Below, one piece after another: positions 11,162 to 22,227 of a DNA stretch of 64,000 nt. Both the position numbers and the translations under genes were made by a program. The notes beneath the pieces are model-generated. The model searched no databases. It worked only from the letters and a program-made list of their open reading frames with translations, and had not been told where the DNA came from. The DNA comes from Diphasiastrum complanatum (taxonomy: Eukaryota > Streptophyta > Lycopodiopsida > Lycopodiales > Lycopodiaceae), in the NCBI GenBank assembly GCA_029204225.1, contig CM055101.1, positions 29,809,975 to 29,873,974 on the forward strand, written 5' to 3'. The stretch's first letter is position 1. Each line of letters begins with the position of its first letter.

Positions 11162-11563
11162 TCATTTCTCTGTTGGTATATCACAACAATAATCTTTCCT
11201 TACTTCACTATAGACAACAAAGATTCTCTTCAAGAATCTAAAAGATGAGTTGGCATAGCAAGTACTACCAAATATTTTCAAATGCTCCAAGCTTGGCTTC
11301 TTACGAAAAAGAACATCAAATGAACTCTTACCATCAAAGTCTTCATTTGAGTACCTATTGCAAACAAAGTTAGCACACATCAAAGCTTCACCCCAAAATG
11401 ACTTATGAAGATTCGCATTCACTCTCATGGATTTAGCTCTTTCAAAAAGATTGTTTTTCCTCTCTTCCACACCACGTAGAATCTTTGAGTTTGAAAGCTC
11501 CCTCTTGATCACATGTGCCACACAAACCTCTTTGAACTTTGTTGATAGTTCTTCATTTTCCAA
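11162..11563 (-). pseudogene. Copia family 2 integrase fragment
   Basis: The frame contains the integrase end of Copia polyproteins: A-H-V-I-K-R-E-L-S-N-S-K, E-E-R-K-N-N-L-F-E-R-A-K-S-M-R-V-N-A-N-L, K-S-F-W-G-E-A-L-M-C-A-N-F-V-C-N-R and K-P-S-L-E-H-L-K-I-F-G-S-T-C-Y. The canonical element has N-G-V-A-E-R-K-N-R, with the catalytic Glu; here the corresponding region is rearranged. On this strand an LTR fragment lies directly upstream (11,570-11,745), so gag, protease and the integrase N-terminus are deleted. Close relatives lie at 13,920-14,300 and 59,887-60,096. Confidence 0.8.
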
Positions 11564-11569
11564 CTTTAA

Positions 11570-11745
11570 GCAGGTCTAAATCAGACCGTATCCACTTATA
11601 TACTTCCTAAAAGTAGTAAGGACACTATTTGTAGGTGTTGGTGACATTAAGAAATGTAACTCTAAGTAAAACCTTCACTTTGGCCTCCAAATTGCCAAAT
11701 TAACTCAACTAAACTAATTGACATTTTTCACAAAGACTATATAAA
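11570..11745 (-). mobile_element. Family 2 LTR fragment
   Basis: On the minus strand it begins TGTGAAAAATGTCAATTAG, continues with TTTGGCAATTTGGAGGCC and contains TATATAAGTGGATA. It matches the family 2 LTRs at 13,424 and 15,380 and is fused to integrase coding sequence without the intervening element parts. Confidence 0.75.
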
Positions 11746-11799
11746 TGTAATAAAATTAAAATATAAGAAGCAACATCCCAATCGATTTTGACTCATTGC

Positions 11800-12225
11800 C
11801 TCCCCAATAACTCGAGTAATAATTTCATATTTTTAGCATATGCAAATATGTACTCAGCCCTTGGTCGAGATAACTTTATAGTGATTTTTTGTATAAAACT
11901 AACAAAGTTGTGATTAGAGTTCTAATAAATAAATAGATCATTTAAGTATTGCCAAAAAATTTACATTATAATTTGATTGATGTCAAATATGAGTACGAGA
12001 TTACTAGAATGGGCAGAAGAACTTTGTGACAAACTTTTGTTGTTTTCAAGAAATATGAGTAGCAATTTTAATATGGTCTCATAGTTGAACAAAAATAATA
12101 ATTTTTTCGTCTTTGCACCTAGAAACAACGTTTCATCGGAATTCCTCAATATCATTGAAGCTCATCTTTTGTAAGCAAGAAGATGAGCAACAAACTACAT
12201 TTTGTACCTTTCGGATTTCAGCTTT
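11800..12225 (+). repeat. Copy D of the Gypsy-associated repeat (matches 41,880-42,310)
   Basis: Shared phrases include ACAAAGTTGTGATTAGA, CAAACTTTTGTTGTTTTCAA, CTAGAAACAACGTTTCATC and ACTACATTTTGTACCTTTC. The homologous segments are 41,880-42,310 (+), 45,820-46,010 (+) and 29,270-29,690 (-). The match stops where the palindrome array begins. No coding content. Confidence 0.75.
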
Positions 12226-12625
12226 TACAATAGAAGTCTATTCTAAGCATAGAAGTCCATGCCATGAATCGAGACTACTATGCTGACCATACACTTCTAC
12301 GCTAGGAATAGGCTGCTACCCGTGGCATAGGAATCTATATTGAGTACATAAGTCTATGCTCAACGCAGACGTCTATGTCGAGCATAGCAGCCTATCTTGG
12401 GCATAGAAGTGTATGGTCACCATAGAAGACTCGATTACTGACATGGACTTCTATGCTCAACATAGACTCTCGGGGCTCATCACAGACTTCTCTGTTTGGC
12501 ATGGAAGTCTATGTTGAGCATAGAAGTCCAAGCCAGGTCTCAACGGTCTCTACTGAGAATAGAAGTCTATGCTTTGCATACTCTCGAGGCTCGACATGGA
12601 CTTCTATGCTCAGCATAGAAGACAT
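12225..12625. repeat. Array of interleaved palindromes based on GCATAGAAGTCTATGC
   Basis: About 400 bp made almost wholly of CATAGAAGTC(T/C)AT and its complement ATGGACTTCTATG, joined by TGAGCATAG/CTATGCTCA. The unit is itself palindromic, so words appear in both orientations at roughly 20-30 bp steps. It interrupts a copy of an older repeat. Neighbouring units could fold into hairpins. I know of no named family for it. Confidence 0.75.
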
Positions 12626-12639
12626 TCAATAAATTATCT

Positions 12640-13420
12640 TTTAATAAAATAACTTAATTAATGCTCAAAATTTGTGAAAATTGACAAATAAAAATAATAG
12701 TTAATTTTTCCTTTTTGCTCTAATTAAAATTGAAAAATCTTCAATTTGTCTAGAAAAAGCAAATTATTAAAGAGTTTATTGTCAAATAGAATGATCTATT
12801 TTATAATTTTGTATGATTTTCTTCGTTTGCAACCTTTTCAATACATTCAATCCTCACATTGATCATGTTGAAAGTCACTTTTAAGTTCTCCAAAAATCCA
12901 AGGGATGTTCCTATATGAGATAAGAGCAAGTTCATATTTTACTTTACTAAAAGATTGAAGGATACTCTCCTCGCAGAGCTTTTTATTGGGGTAGCAGAAT
13001 AAGCAAGTAAATGTAACACAACTTTTTATGCCATTAAAGGGAGATTCCTTGAAGATCAGCCACATGAAGTGATCGGAATGTTCAAATTTTCTGTGAAAGA
13101 AATTTCAAAAAACTACAACCATTTTTATTATTGATGATACAATGGTGAAAATCAAGATCTCGACAAGGCTCTTGAGTCATTTCTAAAATTTGGTCTTTTG
13201 TTCTAATAATAATAAATTTTCCTTTTGTAACGTCTATTTTTCTTTCTTGGTAATCTTTCTCTCTCATAACCCATGCTTAACGTAGATATTTTCTTAGCAT
13301 GTCTTATTTTCTTGATATTTCAGAGCTTGAAAATTTGTTTAAAGAATGTCATGGCTACTTTGGCTCCGAGAAAAGAACCAGTTTTTGTGTACCTTTCACA
13401 CGTGTGAGGACATCTCAAAC
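12640..13420. other. No recognisable gene (AT-rich)
   Basis: Two minus-strand frames (12,847-13,065 and 13,082-13,267) have normal-looking amino acid composition but no recognisable motif. They lie just upstream of family 2 LTR sequence and may be flanking relics. Confidence 0.4.
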
Positions 13421-13423
13421 AAT

Positions 13424-13625
13424 TGTGAAAAATGTCAACTAGTTTAGTTGAGTTAATTTGATAATTTTGGAGGCCAAAGTGAAATTTCAACTTAGAGATA
13501 CATTTCCTAATGTCAATAAGGCCTAAAAATAGTGTCTTTAGTATTTTAAGCAAGTATATAAGTGCACAATATCGAATTTGGATCTATTCTAGTTGGCTAA
13601 TATAGATACATTGCATTTAGTCACT
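13424..13625 (+). mobile_element. Family 2 LTR fragment, truncated and fused to integrase
   Basis: It starts TGTGAAAAATGTCAACTAG and includes GGAGGCCAAAGTGAAATTTCAACTTAGAGA and AATAAGGCCTAA. It stops near 13,620, about a third of the length of other family 2 LTRs, and integrase coding starts at once. The same kind of fusion is seen on the minus strand at 11,560. Confidence 0.75.
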
Positions 13626-13638
13626 AAAAACTAAGTTT

Positions 13639-14300
13639 TTGGTGAAGTACTTAGAAGGTGCTATTTTAACATCTAGCTCAAGATCTAAGATGCCTTTTAA
13701 TATAGTATATTTGGATTTTCATTGTACTAGTACTTTGAGTAATGGAGGAGCAAAGATGTTTGTGGCTAACATTGATGACTTTAGTAGATATTGTTGGATC
13801 TATCTTCTAAAGAGTAAAAAAGAACTCCTTGATGTTTTTCTCAAGTTAAAGAATTTTGTGTGGAGAGTGGAATATCAAGTGCTTAAAGTTGGCTATAAAC
13901 AAATTTCAAAAAAAATTGTTTGGCACATGGGATCAAGAGGGGGCTTTCAAACTCAAAGGTTCTAAATGAAGTGGAAGAGAGGAAGAGAACTCTTTACAAA
14001 AGAGCTAAATTCGTAAGGCTGAATGCAAATCTTCCTAAGTCATTTTGGGGTGAAGCTTTGATGTGTGCTAACTTTGTTTGCAATAGGTACTCAAATGAAG
14101 ACTTGGATGGTAAGAGTTCATTTGAGGTCCTTTTTGGTAAGTAACCCTGCTTGGAGCATTTGAAGATCTTTGATAGAACTTGCTATGTCAGCTCATCCTT
14201 TGGATGTTTGAAGAGAATCTTTATTGGATATAGTGAAGTACGGAAAGTTGATGGAGTTTACATTCCTAAGTCAAAGAAAGTTCACATTTCTAAAGATGTT
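13639..14300 (+). pseudogene. Copia family 2 integrase, frameshifted
   Basis: 13,639-13,965 reads S-S-S-R-S-K-M-P-F, V-Y-L-D-F-H-C-T-S, N-G-G-A-K-M-F-V, I-D-D-F-S-R-Y-C-W and L-L-K-S-K-K-E. This is the integrase core start; the first catalytic Asp aligns with L-D in V-Y-L-D-F-H. A frameshift leads to 13,920-14,144 (A-H-G-I-K-R, E-E-R-K-R-T-L, K-S-F-W-G-E-A-L). After a stop at 14,142-14,144, the segment L-E-H-L-K-I-F-D-R-T-C-Y to I-F-I-G-Y-S-E-V-R-K follows. Between the first and second segments the region around the second Asp and the usual D-D-35-E spacing is deleted, so integration activity is impossible. No reverse transcriptase follows. Confidence 0.85.
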
Positions 14301-15379
14301 GTCTTTGAAGAGGAAAATGTGGATAAGCATGATGTTGTTGATGTTGATCAATCTAACATTTTTGGTGGTGATGCAGACAGTTCTTTGGATGGTGATGGTG
14401 GAGATGCCTCTCCAAGTGAAGTGCTAAGAAAATTATCAGGGGGAAGAAAAAAGTCATCTATGCTTAAACATGATGAGAAGGGTAAGCAAATTGAAGGTAC
14501 AAACTTTGCTACACACATGCTTTGGCTCATCTTATTGTGTATATGATGCTATGCAAGTGGGTGATGCTTTTCAAGGACTTGAGACCACTAATGGATTTGG
14601 AAAGGAAATTTTTTTCCATGAATTTGGTGGTCAAGTGGAAGATTAAGTGGTTTATCTGAAAGAGCTTCAACAACACAAAAGGAAACGTGGCAATTTGGAG
14701 CTAGTCAAGAGCATCAAAGGGAAGTCTAGTGGCAATGATATGTTGGAACTATTTTTGCAGGTGTTTGAAGACTCAAGTAAGGTAAAGGGAGAAACAAGAA
14801 AGTGTTGTTAGATTTCACTTTACTTGTCATATCTCATGTTTGAGAAATTTCACGTGAATGTGTGCAAATTGTCAAGATATGGTGAAACTAGTTACATTGT
14901 TTTGCATCATTTTGATAATGGAGTTGTACTAGCATTATTGGATGGTTTTGCTAATGGAAATGAAGCTAAGAGAGGCTCATTATATCACTCATTCATGGTC
15001 CAATCATTAAATGATGATGATATCTTGGAGGTAGAGGCTCATTCGTGGATTTTTATGGTGGATACAAATCAAGAAAGGACAAAGATGGAGGAGACATGCA
15101 AGCATTGGTTGATTACTCACATTTATGGTTTGTTTGTTGTTATTTTTCAGAGAGTTCAGAGGTGGAAGCATGGAGGAGTCATTGCATTTTTTTCATGTTC
15201 TAATTATATCCTGATATGTAAAATTGATGAAAGAAATAGTGAAGCATCCAATGTGGACACTATTCTCTATACAAATTATGAAAGCTATTATAGAAACATA
15301 GAAAGAAGGTCTATAGTTAGGATAGAGATCATTCTAAATTTAGATCAAAGTTGTGTGGTAAAACTAGTTGAAGAGGGAG
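14301..15379 (+). pseudogene. Family 2 3' region replacing RT/RNase H
   Basis: After the integrase end, an acidic linker (H-D-V-V-D-V-D-Q-S and D-G-D-G-G-D-A) leads into sequence with long open frames (14,824-15,408, 194 codons) but no RT or RNase H motif. The last part reads C-S-N-Y-I-L-I-C-K-I-D, then N-S-E-A-S-N-V-D-T-I-L-Y-T-N-Y-E-S and K-L-V-E-E-G-V, ending at a polypurine tract (GAAGAGGGAG, 15,370-15,379). The same 3' sequence is found at 60,150-60,367 (+) and 22,228-22,450 (-), and upstream parts at 22,768-23,205 (-), 45,050-45,530 (+) and 48,883-49,150 (+). It is therefore a stable feature of the family. Whether it ever coded for a protein is uncertain. Confidence 0.65.
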
Positions 15380-15965
15380 TGTGCAAAATGTCAACTAGTT
15401 TACTTTAGTCATGTTGAGGTTATTTGGCATTTTTAAGGCCAATATGCATTTTCAACTTAGAGATAGAATTTATAAAGCTAATAAGGCCTAAGAGTACTGG
15501 ATTTATTATTTTTGGCAAGTCAAGCAAGTTGATAAGGTTGAATTTGGACCTACTATGATTGGTTAGAAGATGCAGTGAATCTAGTCATGTTAGATATAAG
15601 GTTTGGAAGAGATCTAGAAACTTCCATAAGTTCTTAAGCTTGGGCAAGATGATCTAAATAGGAAAAGAGGTTCCAATAAATAGGCTACAAGTGTGGGAGG
15701 AATTGGTCTCTCTCATTCATTCTTATGGAAGATATATCTTTGGGTTTCCACATCCATCTCTTGCATATTGGTGTTGATATAGAATTTTTCTTATGTGTAC
15801 AAATTCCCACGTATGAGTACCATTGTTATATGGCTCTTGTACAGACATTAATAGTAAATTAACTTACATAAGTGATTTTGACAAGTTCTTATTGAGTTTA
15901 CATCTATGTGTGGTAGATGCAAGATTTCAACATTGTTAATGATGCTAGATGTGCTATCCGTATTA
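15380..15965 (+). mobile_element. Family 2 3' LTR
   Basis: It begins TGTGCAAAATGTCAACTAG directly after the polypurine tract and contains AATAAGGCCTAAGA, AATAAATAGGCTACAAG (TATA-like, about 15,685-15,700) and GGAAGATATATCTTTGGG. Related LTRs lie at 19,214, 39,595 and 60,369. The right end is set where similarity among copies fades (TGATGCTAGATGTGCT). No clean CA end is proven. Confidence 0.75.
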
Positions 15966-18050
15966 CCCAAAGATCAAAGGGTATAAATGGATCTTTGTGA
16001 TTGGTTTTTTTCACACTGATTAACTTATTCAAAGTCAACATACATTTGTGGTATTCAAAATTGTCAACATTGTATCTTATAAGCAATCTCAGGTTCTAGC
16101 ATGTTCACAGCTGGTACTATTTATCATGTCAAAGACAAGCGTTTCTTGTCATTTTTATGTGGAACATATATGAATATATATGACCACTCCACCACATGGT
16201 GGTACCTTCTCTTGGATCACTCTTCACTAGTACAGATATGATCGCACATAGAGACATCATGGATCAGCGGAGAATTAGAAATGGCGAAGGATTGAATTCT
16301 GAAGACATGATAGATTCGATAGCCATGTGAGATTTTCCAACTATAGATGATCAGACGAGAATGGCTCGGGCATCACACAAGCATTGTGGTGGCCAGATGA
16401 ATTAGAGACTCCTTCAGACAATGATATTGAAGTCATTTCAATGTCTGATCAATTCTAACTCTAAAGTTACAATAACAATAGCAGATGAATACATTCTATA
16501 GGGGTTCTATGGGTAGAAAGTAAGCTTAAAGGATAGCTCTTTGTCTCACACTCAACGCTAGGCTTGTTCAACAAGGTAGTTGGAAGTTAGCAATGAAGAA
16601 GCCTCAGAGAATCGTGATTAATATTTAGAAGATATTTGTTGGTGACAACAAGTTTTCAAATTGATCTCATGGAGCTCAATTAAGTACCGATCATTAATAT
16701 TTACTTCAATTGAACAGTTGTCCTCGGATTGCGCTATGCTTAGGTAGTATGCTCCAAGGATGGAGACCGTGCAACTCAATAAAATGGCAAGCACTTACGA
16801 TAGTTTCAACTTAACTGTTGCTACATCAATGATGACATTTTGATGATTTCTATAAGTCTATACTCCTACTCCTTAGGCATAAGTTCGTCATGTAGTGCTT
16901 ATGGGGCTCAAGTATACAGCTTAGGTAGTTCACGAACAACTTCACTCTGGAAAGATTTGTGAGACCCAGTTGCACTGCTCCAGTCACTTACCAGAGACAC
17001 ATATGCACCCAGTTCTCTCAAAAAAAAACTTTCACAGGTGGATGCCTCCTCCACTAACACCTGTGACAAATTGGATTGGATTGGATGCAAGAGTATAAAC
17101 ATGATACTCAACATTATGTGCCCAGAAACCCGTATATCTCTTTTGCAACATCGTTGGTATAGCAGGATTACTTACACTTGAAGGACTCAAATCTCCCAAG
17201 CGACCATGACAGATCATTTCCTATCGAAGTGGTAATACTTTACGCACATTAGTAGATTCCGGTTTTCCCATGGGATGCCGTCAAATCTTCTGTAGTCATC
17301 AACTAGCCAACAACTGCCCAGACTCAAGGGAAACTCAGATTTCCAGCAGAGAGAGGTACTTGTAAATACACCATCTAGCTCATGTTGAACTTAGAATTTC
17401 AGTAGAAGTACTATCACAGTGAGTGTACAATTCAAAGCAGTAGCGCTCAAGCTTGCGTTGTTGGCAGTATGCCTAGAACTCGATAAGGAGAACAAGAATC
17501 ATCGCTTAAACTATCTGCCAGTGCTCAGTTTGCATGTATGGGTGTAGCACTCATGTGAAATCAATACGATTCTCCTTCGGCACTCAATATCAAGTGCTTC
17601 TCTAACGTATGAGAGTAATGGTGCAATGATGAAAGCCATCAACCAATTGTCGATGAGAGACTCTCATTGATTGACGATGGAGCTTTGACGATGGAGCAGT
17701 ATGAGAATCCACCGGAGGTGCCTTCATAAATGGGCTTTTACTGATGCCTCGGGTGACTGCATCAAATTCACTTTATTATACTTTTTGAGGTTTGATGGAA
17801 AATCCATTACTATGATCACACGTTCCCTTCCGACAGCAGCTGAGCTTGGTAGCTCATTCTAAAGGCCTCCACCCATATCTACAGATCTCTAAAGAGTAGC
17901 AATGACGGCTGAGCAGAGAGATAGCAACAGGGGGTCAACTTAGTCTCTTCTCCTCATGCTCAGGTGGACCTCCGTTGATGTTCAAGCCAGTTTGATATCT
18001 CATGTTCAAAGGTTCTGCAGATAGATAACCAATTTTCGATGCGTCAATAT
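15966..18050. other. No recognisable gene
   Basis: About 2 kb without a confident domain, RNA gene or tandem array. Minus-strand frames at 16,908-17,217 overlap each other in different phases and have no recognised content. It may be an old unclassified element. Confidence 0.45.
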
Positions 18051-18095
18051 GACGTTTTAGCGACGGTTACTAATCGTCACTACACGACAAAAACC
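18050..18095. mobile_element. Possible CACTA-type subterminal motif
   Basis: TTTAGCGACGGTTAC with TAATCGTCACTA forms a near-perfect hairpin, and CACTACACGACAAAAA follows. Plant CACTA (En/Spm) transposons carry such 'GCGACGG' hairpins near CACTACAA ends. There is no partner end in the window, so this is only a hint. Confidence 0.25.
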
Positions 18096-18826
18096 CTCGA
18101 CATACAATTTGAAACCATTTAACATTGAACAAAAAGATCTTGATATCTTGTATGGTTCGAATGTAGTCAAGCTCACTTTCGACCAAACTGGTATCCCTTG
18201 CAGTACTGCAATTGGCTTGATGAAACCTTGTCATCACCCCACAATCGAATGTCGTTATTTTTTTGTTGATACATTTTATCTCACATCAGCAACACATGAG
18301 GACAATCAACATCATCGTGCTTATTCAAACAGATATAATCATGTGCCTTCTTGTAATTCAGTACGTCAGCTTCCAATTCTCCAAGTTTATTTTGAAACTC
18401 ATTATGGAGCATACACACGACAAAAGCTGATGACAAGAGTCGAAGAATGAATCTTTTCTAAGACATGAATGCTGGAAAATTATTCATTTACAAAGGTTCT
18501 GCACAGCAAAATGTTCAATCTTGTTGCATTAATATTAATTGCATTCTCTATAATATATATCTATCCAAGGAGTTGCAATGTACAAGGTCACCGTAGTACT
18601 CATCATTGTCCACAAATCTAAGAATTACCCTAAACTATTGTCCATAAATATAAAAATTGGTAAAAAAATCTTAATAAATGTTGCTAAATTCTTGACAAAC
18701 GTCGCTACTGCTAATTATTCCTAGCTAGTTTGTTTAAGTCAATTATCCATCGCCTGGCAACATTTATAGGATAGATATCCATTAGGGCAACAGTCAACGG
18801 GCGACAGTCAATTTGAAATTCCCTTT

Positions 18827-19190
18827 CTACTCCTTTTGGCATTTTGGTCCTCTTGCAAACAAAAGTAGAAGGCTCACCTTTATCGTGCCCTTTAGTGCAC
18901 TTGCCTTTGTACTTGTCATCGAACTTTCTCTTTCATAACGTAGCCTCCTCCTCTCAAGATTAGCATGATCATCCAACAAGCCATTAAGAACTACTTCAAC
19001 AAGTTCTATCTCCTTAATGCTTTCATCAATACATGCTAACTTGTCATTGAGTGCTTTAACCCTCAAAACAAAAGCATGAGCACTTTCATCCTTCTTTTGC
19101 AAACTTTCAATATTTGCCTCCTACGAGCTAGAACCCTTGATGTAGACTTCGACTCATAAATCTTGTTTAATGATTCTTGAGCCGCACTAG
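18827..19190 (-). pseudogene. Copia family 2 gag fragment
   Basis: The minus-strand translation Q-K-K-D-E-S-A-H-A-F-V-L-R-V-K-A-L-N-D and I-E-L-V-E-V-V-L-N-G-L-L-D-D-H-A-N-L matches gag at 58,665-58,850 and the Copia gag (UBN2-type) fold, the capsid protein that packages element RNA. Upstream, S-A-A-(Q/R)-E-S-L-N-K-I-Y-E-S-K-S-T-S-R can be read with frame breaks. About 80 bp present in the partner (39,260-39,340) is missing here. It lies in opposite orientation to the adjoining LTR, so it is a rearranged piece. Confidence 0.75.
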
Positions 19191-19213
19191 ATGTAGTGTA
19201 GTTACCAACTTAT

Positions 19214-19831
19214 TGTGAAAATTTGTCAACTAGTTTAAGATTTCATGTTAAGTTTATTTGGCAATTTTAAGGCCAATATGCATTTCAAACTTAGAGATAG
19301 ACTTAAAAAAATTAATAAGGCCTAATAATAGTGGATTTACTATTTTTGACAACTTAGGCATCTTGAGAAGGTTGCATATAGACCTAATGTAATTGGCTTA
19401 TTCATGTTCACTGAATTTAGTCATTTGAGATGTAAGGTCTGGAAGCGATCTATAACCTTCCATAAGTTGATAAGCTTGAGAAAGAGCATCCAATTAAGAA
19501 AAAAGGCTATTATAAATAGGCTACAAGCGTGGGATGAAATCATCACTCTCAATCTTCTCTCATTCATGCTTATGGAAGATATTTCTTTGGGGTTTTCCAA
19601 TCACTTTTGCAATTTGGTGATGATATAGTGGATTCTTGTGTATAGAATGCTATTTTTTTGTATATGTAAGTTCTCACATGTGAGTACTATTGTTGTACAT
19701 GTTGTACAGACTAGACATAAGTGATTTTGACAAGTTCTTGTTGATTTTACATCTTCTATGTGTAGTAGATGCAATATTTCTACATTGTTAATGATGCTAG
19801 ATGTGCTTTCCATTTTTGCCAAAGATAAAAG
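19214..19831 (+). mobile_element. Family 2 LTR, interrupted at its right end by family 1
   Basis: It starts TGTGAAAATTTGTCAACTAG, has GGCTATTATAAATAGGCTAC (promoter-like, about 19,510-19,530) and runs to CCAAAGATAAAAG, where a family 1 LTR begins. The partner is 39,595-40,205. Confidence 0.8.
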
Positions 19832-20105
19832 AGTTAGAATTAAAGTAGAACTACTGTGTTACTATACTGTGGGTCCTATAAGTGGATAAGGACTAGTTGG
19901 CCTCGCCACGAGGCGAGTCGACGGGACACGCATCCCGTGAATGACAACCTGGGCCATGCATGGGTTGCCATAGTGAAGAACTATATGTACAATGTATTTT
20001 GGTTTTGAGAAATACAATTGCTACGTGACCTTGGTGTGGAGAGTGCCTTATGTCTGTGTTACTATGTAGCATGATCTGTGTTCCATTTCGAAGCAAATTC
20101 TATGC
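19832..20105 (+). mobile_element. Family 1 5' LTR
   Basis: About 274 bp from AGTTAGAATT to AATTCTATGC, immediately followed by a tRNA-iMet-type primer-binding site. Its sequence is more diverged than the other family 1 LTRs; for example, it ends in TATGC rather than TAAGT. Confidence 0.88.
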
Positions 20106-20118
20106 TGGTATCAGAGCC
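20106..20118 (+). other. Primer-binding site, initiator tRNA-Met type
   Basis: TGGTATCAGAGCC, complementary to the 3' end of initiator tRNA-Met, which primes minus-strand synthesis in most plant Copia elements. It abuts the 5' LTR. Confidence 0.92.
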
Positions 20119-21379
20119 GTACAGGGAGTGTACACAATACAGCGTCGTCGTTGAAGAGAGCTTCAGGAGAAGATAAGTCTTTTGAGAGTTCGGGGTTTAG
20201 GGCAGGTTGAAGGCGGAAAGTGAAGCACTGGTGCACAACTTCTAGAATACAGAGGCTTACAAAGCTTGAAGCTGTGAGAGGATTTTGAGATAGGTCTTGT
20301 CAGTTGAATCTAAAAAAGCAGAGAGGCAAAATTATGAAAATTTGGTAAAGTAGCTGCTTGGCATTTGCAGTTGGTGTGCATTCAAACGGACACCATTTTG
20401 AGAACGGTTGGAAGCATCAGACTCCTAGCAGTAGGGTGACCTTAGAGGAAGAGGATTGGCTTGTCAGAGAGCTGTGAGTAGGAAGCCACGATTAGATTTG
20501 TGAGAAAAACCCTGGTTTGGGGTTTGGAAGCACAAAATCAGAGTTTTCTTGTTATTCTAAACGGTTTTTGGAGCTGTAAAAGCTTGAAGGAGGGTGCCTT
20601 GAGGAATTGAATTAGCAGCCAGGTGGCCGTTGACAGTCGTGTGATCTGGAGGAAGCTGGAGCGTGACTCATAGTGTAGGAGAAACCCTGCATAGTTGGTA
20701 GAGCTCGTAAAAGAGAAGGACGAGTCCATGGACAGATCATGCGTAGTGAAGGACAGTGGGTACTCCGTGCATTTGAGTGTGTAGCGGCTGCAAGGAGAAG
20801 GGTTCAGGGCACCCAAAATCTCTTAGCCATTGGATTGAGGATCCAAGACATCAATGCATAGTCTCTCAGATTAGAATCATTTTGGGCCGTTGGATTGAGG
20901 ATATCCGTTGAATTGAGTTGAAGAGGGCCTTGAAGAAGGCTAAGGGGAGTTGAAGTGCAAATTGGTCTTCAGCTTCATTAAAAATTTTCAGTTTGAAATT
21001 GGAGTTGGGTCCCTTTACCAGTGCAGTTTGAAGTTATTTCAAGAAGAAAAAATAGTTCAAAAACAAGAAAGTTTTTACTTTCTTGTCCTTTAGCCTATTT
21101 GACCCAAACGAAAGGCTATAGCCTCCAAACGAAGGGCATCTGGACTGTACCTACAGGTATAGTGCCACAAAATAGAGTGATTGCACTGGAGAAAGTGCTT
21201 AGTGGACGTCAAATCTCTTTTGCCCCTTTTAGGGAGCGGGTAGTCAGGAGTGTGAGGTAAAAAGCATTTCGTGTTTGAAAAGTGACTTGGCTTGCGAAAT
21301 GCCACATAAGCGGTGGGATGCCCTGGTGTGAAATTTTAGCAGATTATTAGAACAATCTATTGACGTTGCCATTGGGATG
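20119..21379 (+). mobile_element. Family 1 untranslated leader
   Basis: Colinear with 30,546-31,839 of the full element. It includes GGGAGTGTACACA, a GACCCAAACGAAAGGCTATA block and a second CCAAACGAAGGGCA. The frame at 21,021-21,260 is partly conserved in the other copy (T-Q-T-K-G-Y-x-L-Q-T-K-G), but it has no known domain and is probably leader RNA rather than protein. Confidence 0.75.
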
Positions 21380-21839
21380 TCATCACAAGTGATGAGAAAA
21401 GATCGCCAAATGAAATAGACGTTAAAGTGTTCGACAGGAAGGCCAGGAGGGCTTTGACCTTCATCAACTTGTCAGTGAAAGACCACATCACTACCCATAT
21501 AAGTGATGCCATTACACCTAGACAGGTATGGGATGTGCTTTAAAGCAGCAGTCTGAGACACTAAATCTGTCAAGGATTATGTTTTTGAAGTCAAAACTGA
21601 ATAGTGCCCGAATGGAAGAAGGAGAGCACATTTAGACGTACATGACCAGAATCAAGACAATGAGGGATAAACTACATTCTATTGGTGAGCACATACGTGA
21701 TGTTGAGCTAGTGCACAATGCACTGTGCGGCATTGCAGAACCTTATCAAATGTTTGTGCGAGGGAAAGCATCAAGAGAAAGATTGCCAACCTTTGACGAG
21801 CTCACGGGAATCTCGATGCATGAGGAGCAAAACAAATAA
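21380..21839 (+). pseudogene. Family 1 gag fragment
   Basis: In shifting frames it reads K-V-F-D-R-K-A-R-R-A-L-T-F-I-N-L-S-V-K-D-H-I, T-P-R-Q-V-W-D-V-L, then 21,642-21,839 T-R-I-K-T-M-R-D-K-L-H-S-I-G-E-H-I-R-D-V and F-D-E-L-T-G-I. This matches gag at 31,930-32,400. The gag N-terminus is missing, there are breaks near 21,541-21,550, and the copy ends abruptly at 21,839, so only the element's 5' third is present. Confidence 0.85.
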
Positions 21840-22050
21840 TCATACATAAATGGTCCAAGAAAAGAATATTCCAAGTACATAAATATATTTAAACTAAATC
21901 AGTAAACGTACATATGTTTCAGCTAGAATGAAAAATTTAGCTAGATTGAACTCAGTCCTCCACATGCTAACCATGGACATTAGGCTCATATGGTTGTGAT
22001 AAGATAAGATGAGCATTGCGGTTCTAGCATGCAACAAACATCAATAAGGA
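21840..22050. other. No recognisable gene
   Basis: AT-rich flank between the truncated family 1 copy and a minus-strand family 2 end. Confidence 0.4.
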
Positions 22051-22227
22051 GAGATTGTGATAAAATCAAATCCAAATTAACCAATTAGAGTAGGCCTGAA
22101 TCCAACCTTATTCACTTATATAATTGCTAAAATTAGTAAGAATACTATAAGAAATATATCTCTAAAATTTCAATGTGGCCTCCAAATCGCCAAATTAAAT
22201 TAACTAAATTAATTGACATTTTTCACA
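22050..22227 (-). mobile_element. Family 2 LTR fragment (minus)
   Basis: On the minus strand it starts TGTGAAAAATGTCAATTAA and carries TTGGCGATTTGGAGGCC and TTATATAAGTGAATAAGG. It lies at the 3' end of the family 2 3' region that follows at higher coordinates. Confidence 0.7.

Larger units (their letters stand above)
18306..19831. repeat. Segmental duplication, copy 1 (partner 38,624-40,205)
   Basis: Near-identical colinear blocks run from ATCAACATC.TCGTGCTTATT to the LTR end. The partner has about 80 extra bases of gag near 39,260-39,340, so copy 1 has a deletion there. Each copy holds a minus-strand gag fragment followed by a plus-strand family 2 LTR and then family 1 LTR sequence. A 113-codon frame at 18,109-18,450 crosses the left edge and is not conserved in the partner. 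Confidence 0.85.

Noticed and set aside
12225-12625. CRISPR-like repeat array
   Set aside because: Units are palindromic, unevenly spaced and diverged, with no constant-length unique spacers, in a plant-like nuclear context.
16908-17217. Overlapping minus-strand frames as a gene
   Set aside because: Two frames overlap in different phases with no known domain or splice evidence.
18050-18095. Complete CACTA transposon
   Set aside because: Only one end-like motif; no matching inverted end or transposase found in the window.
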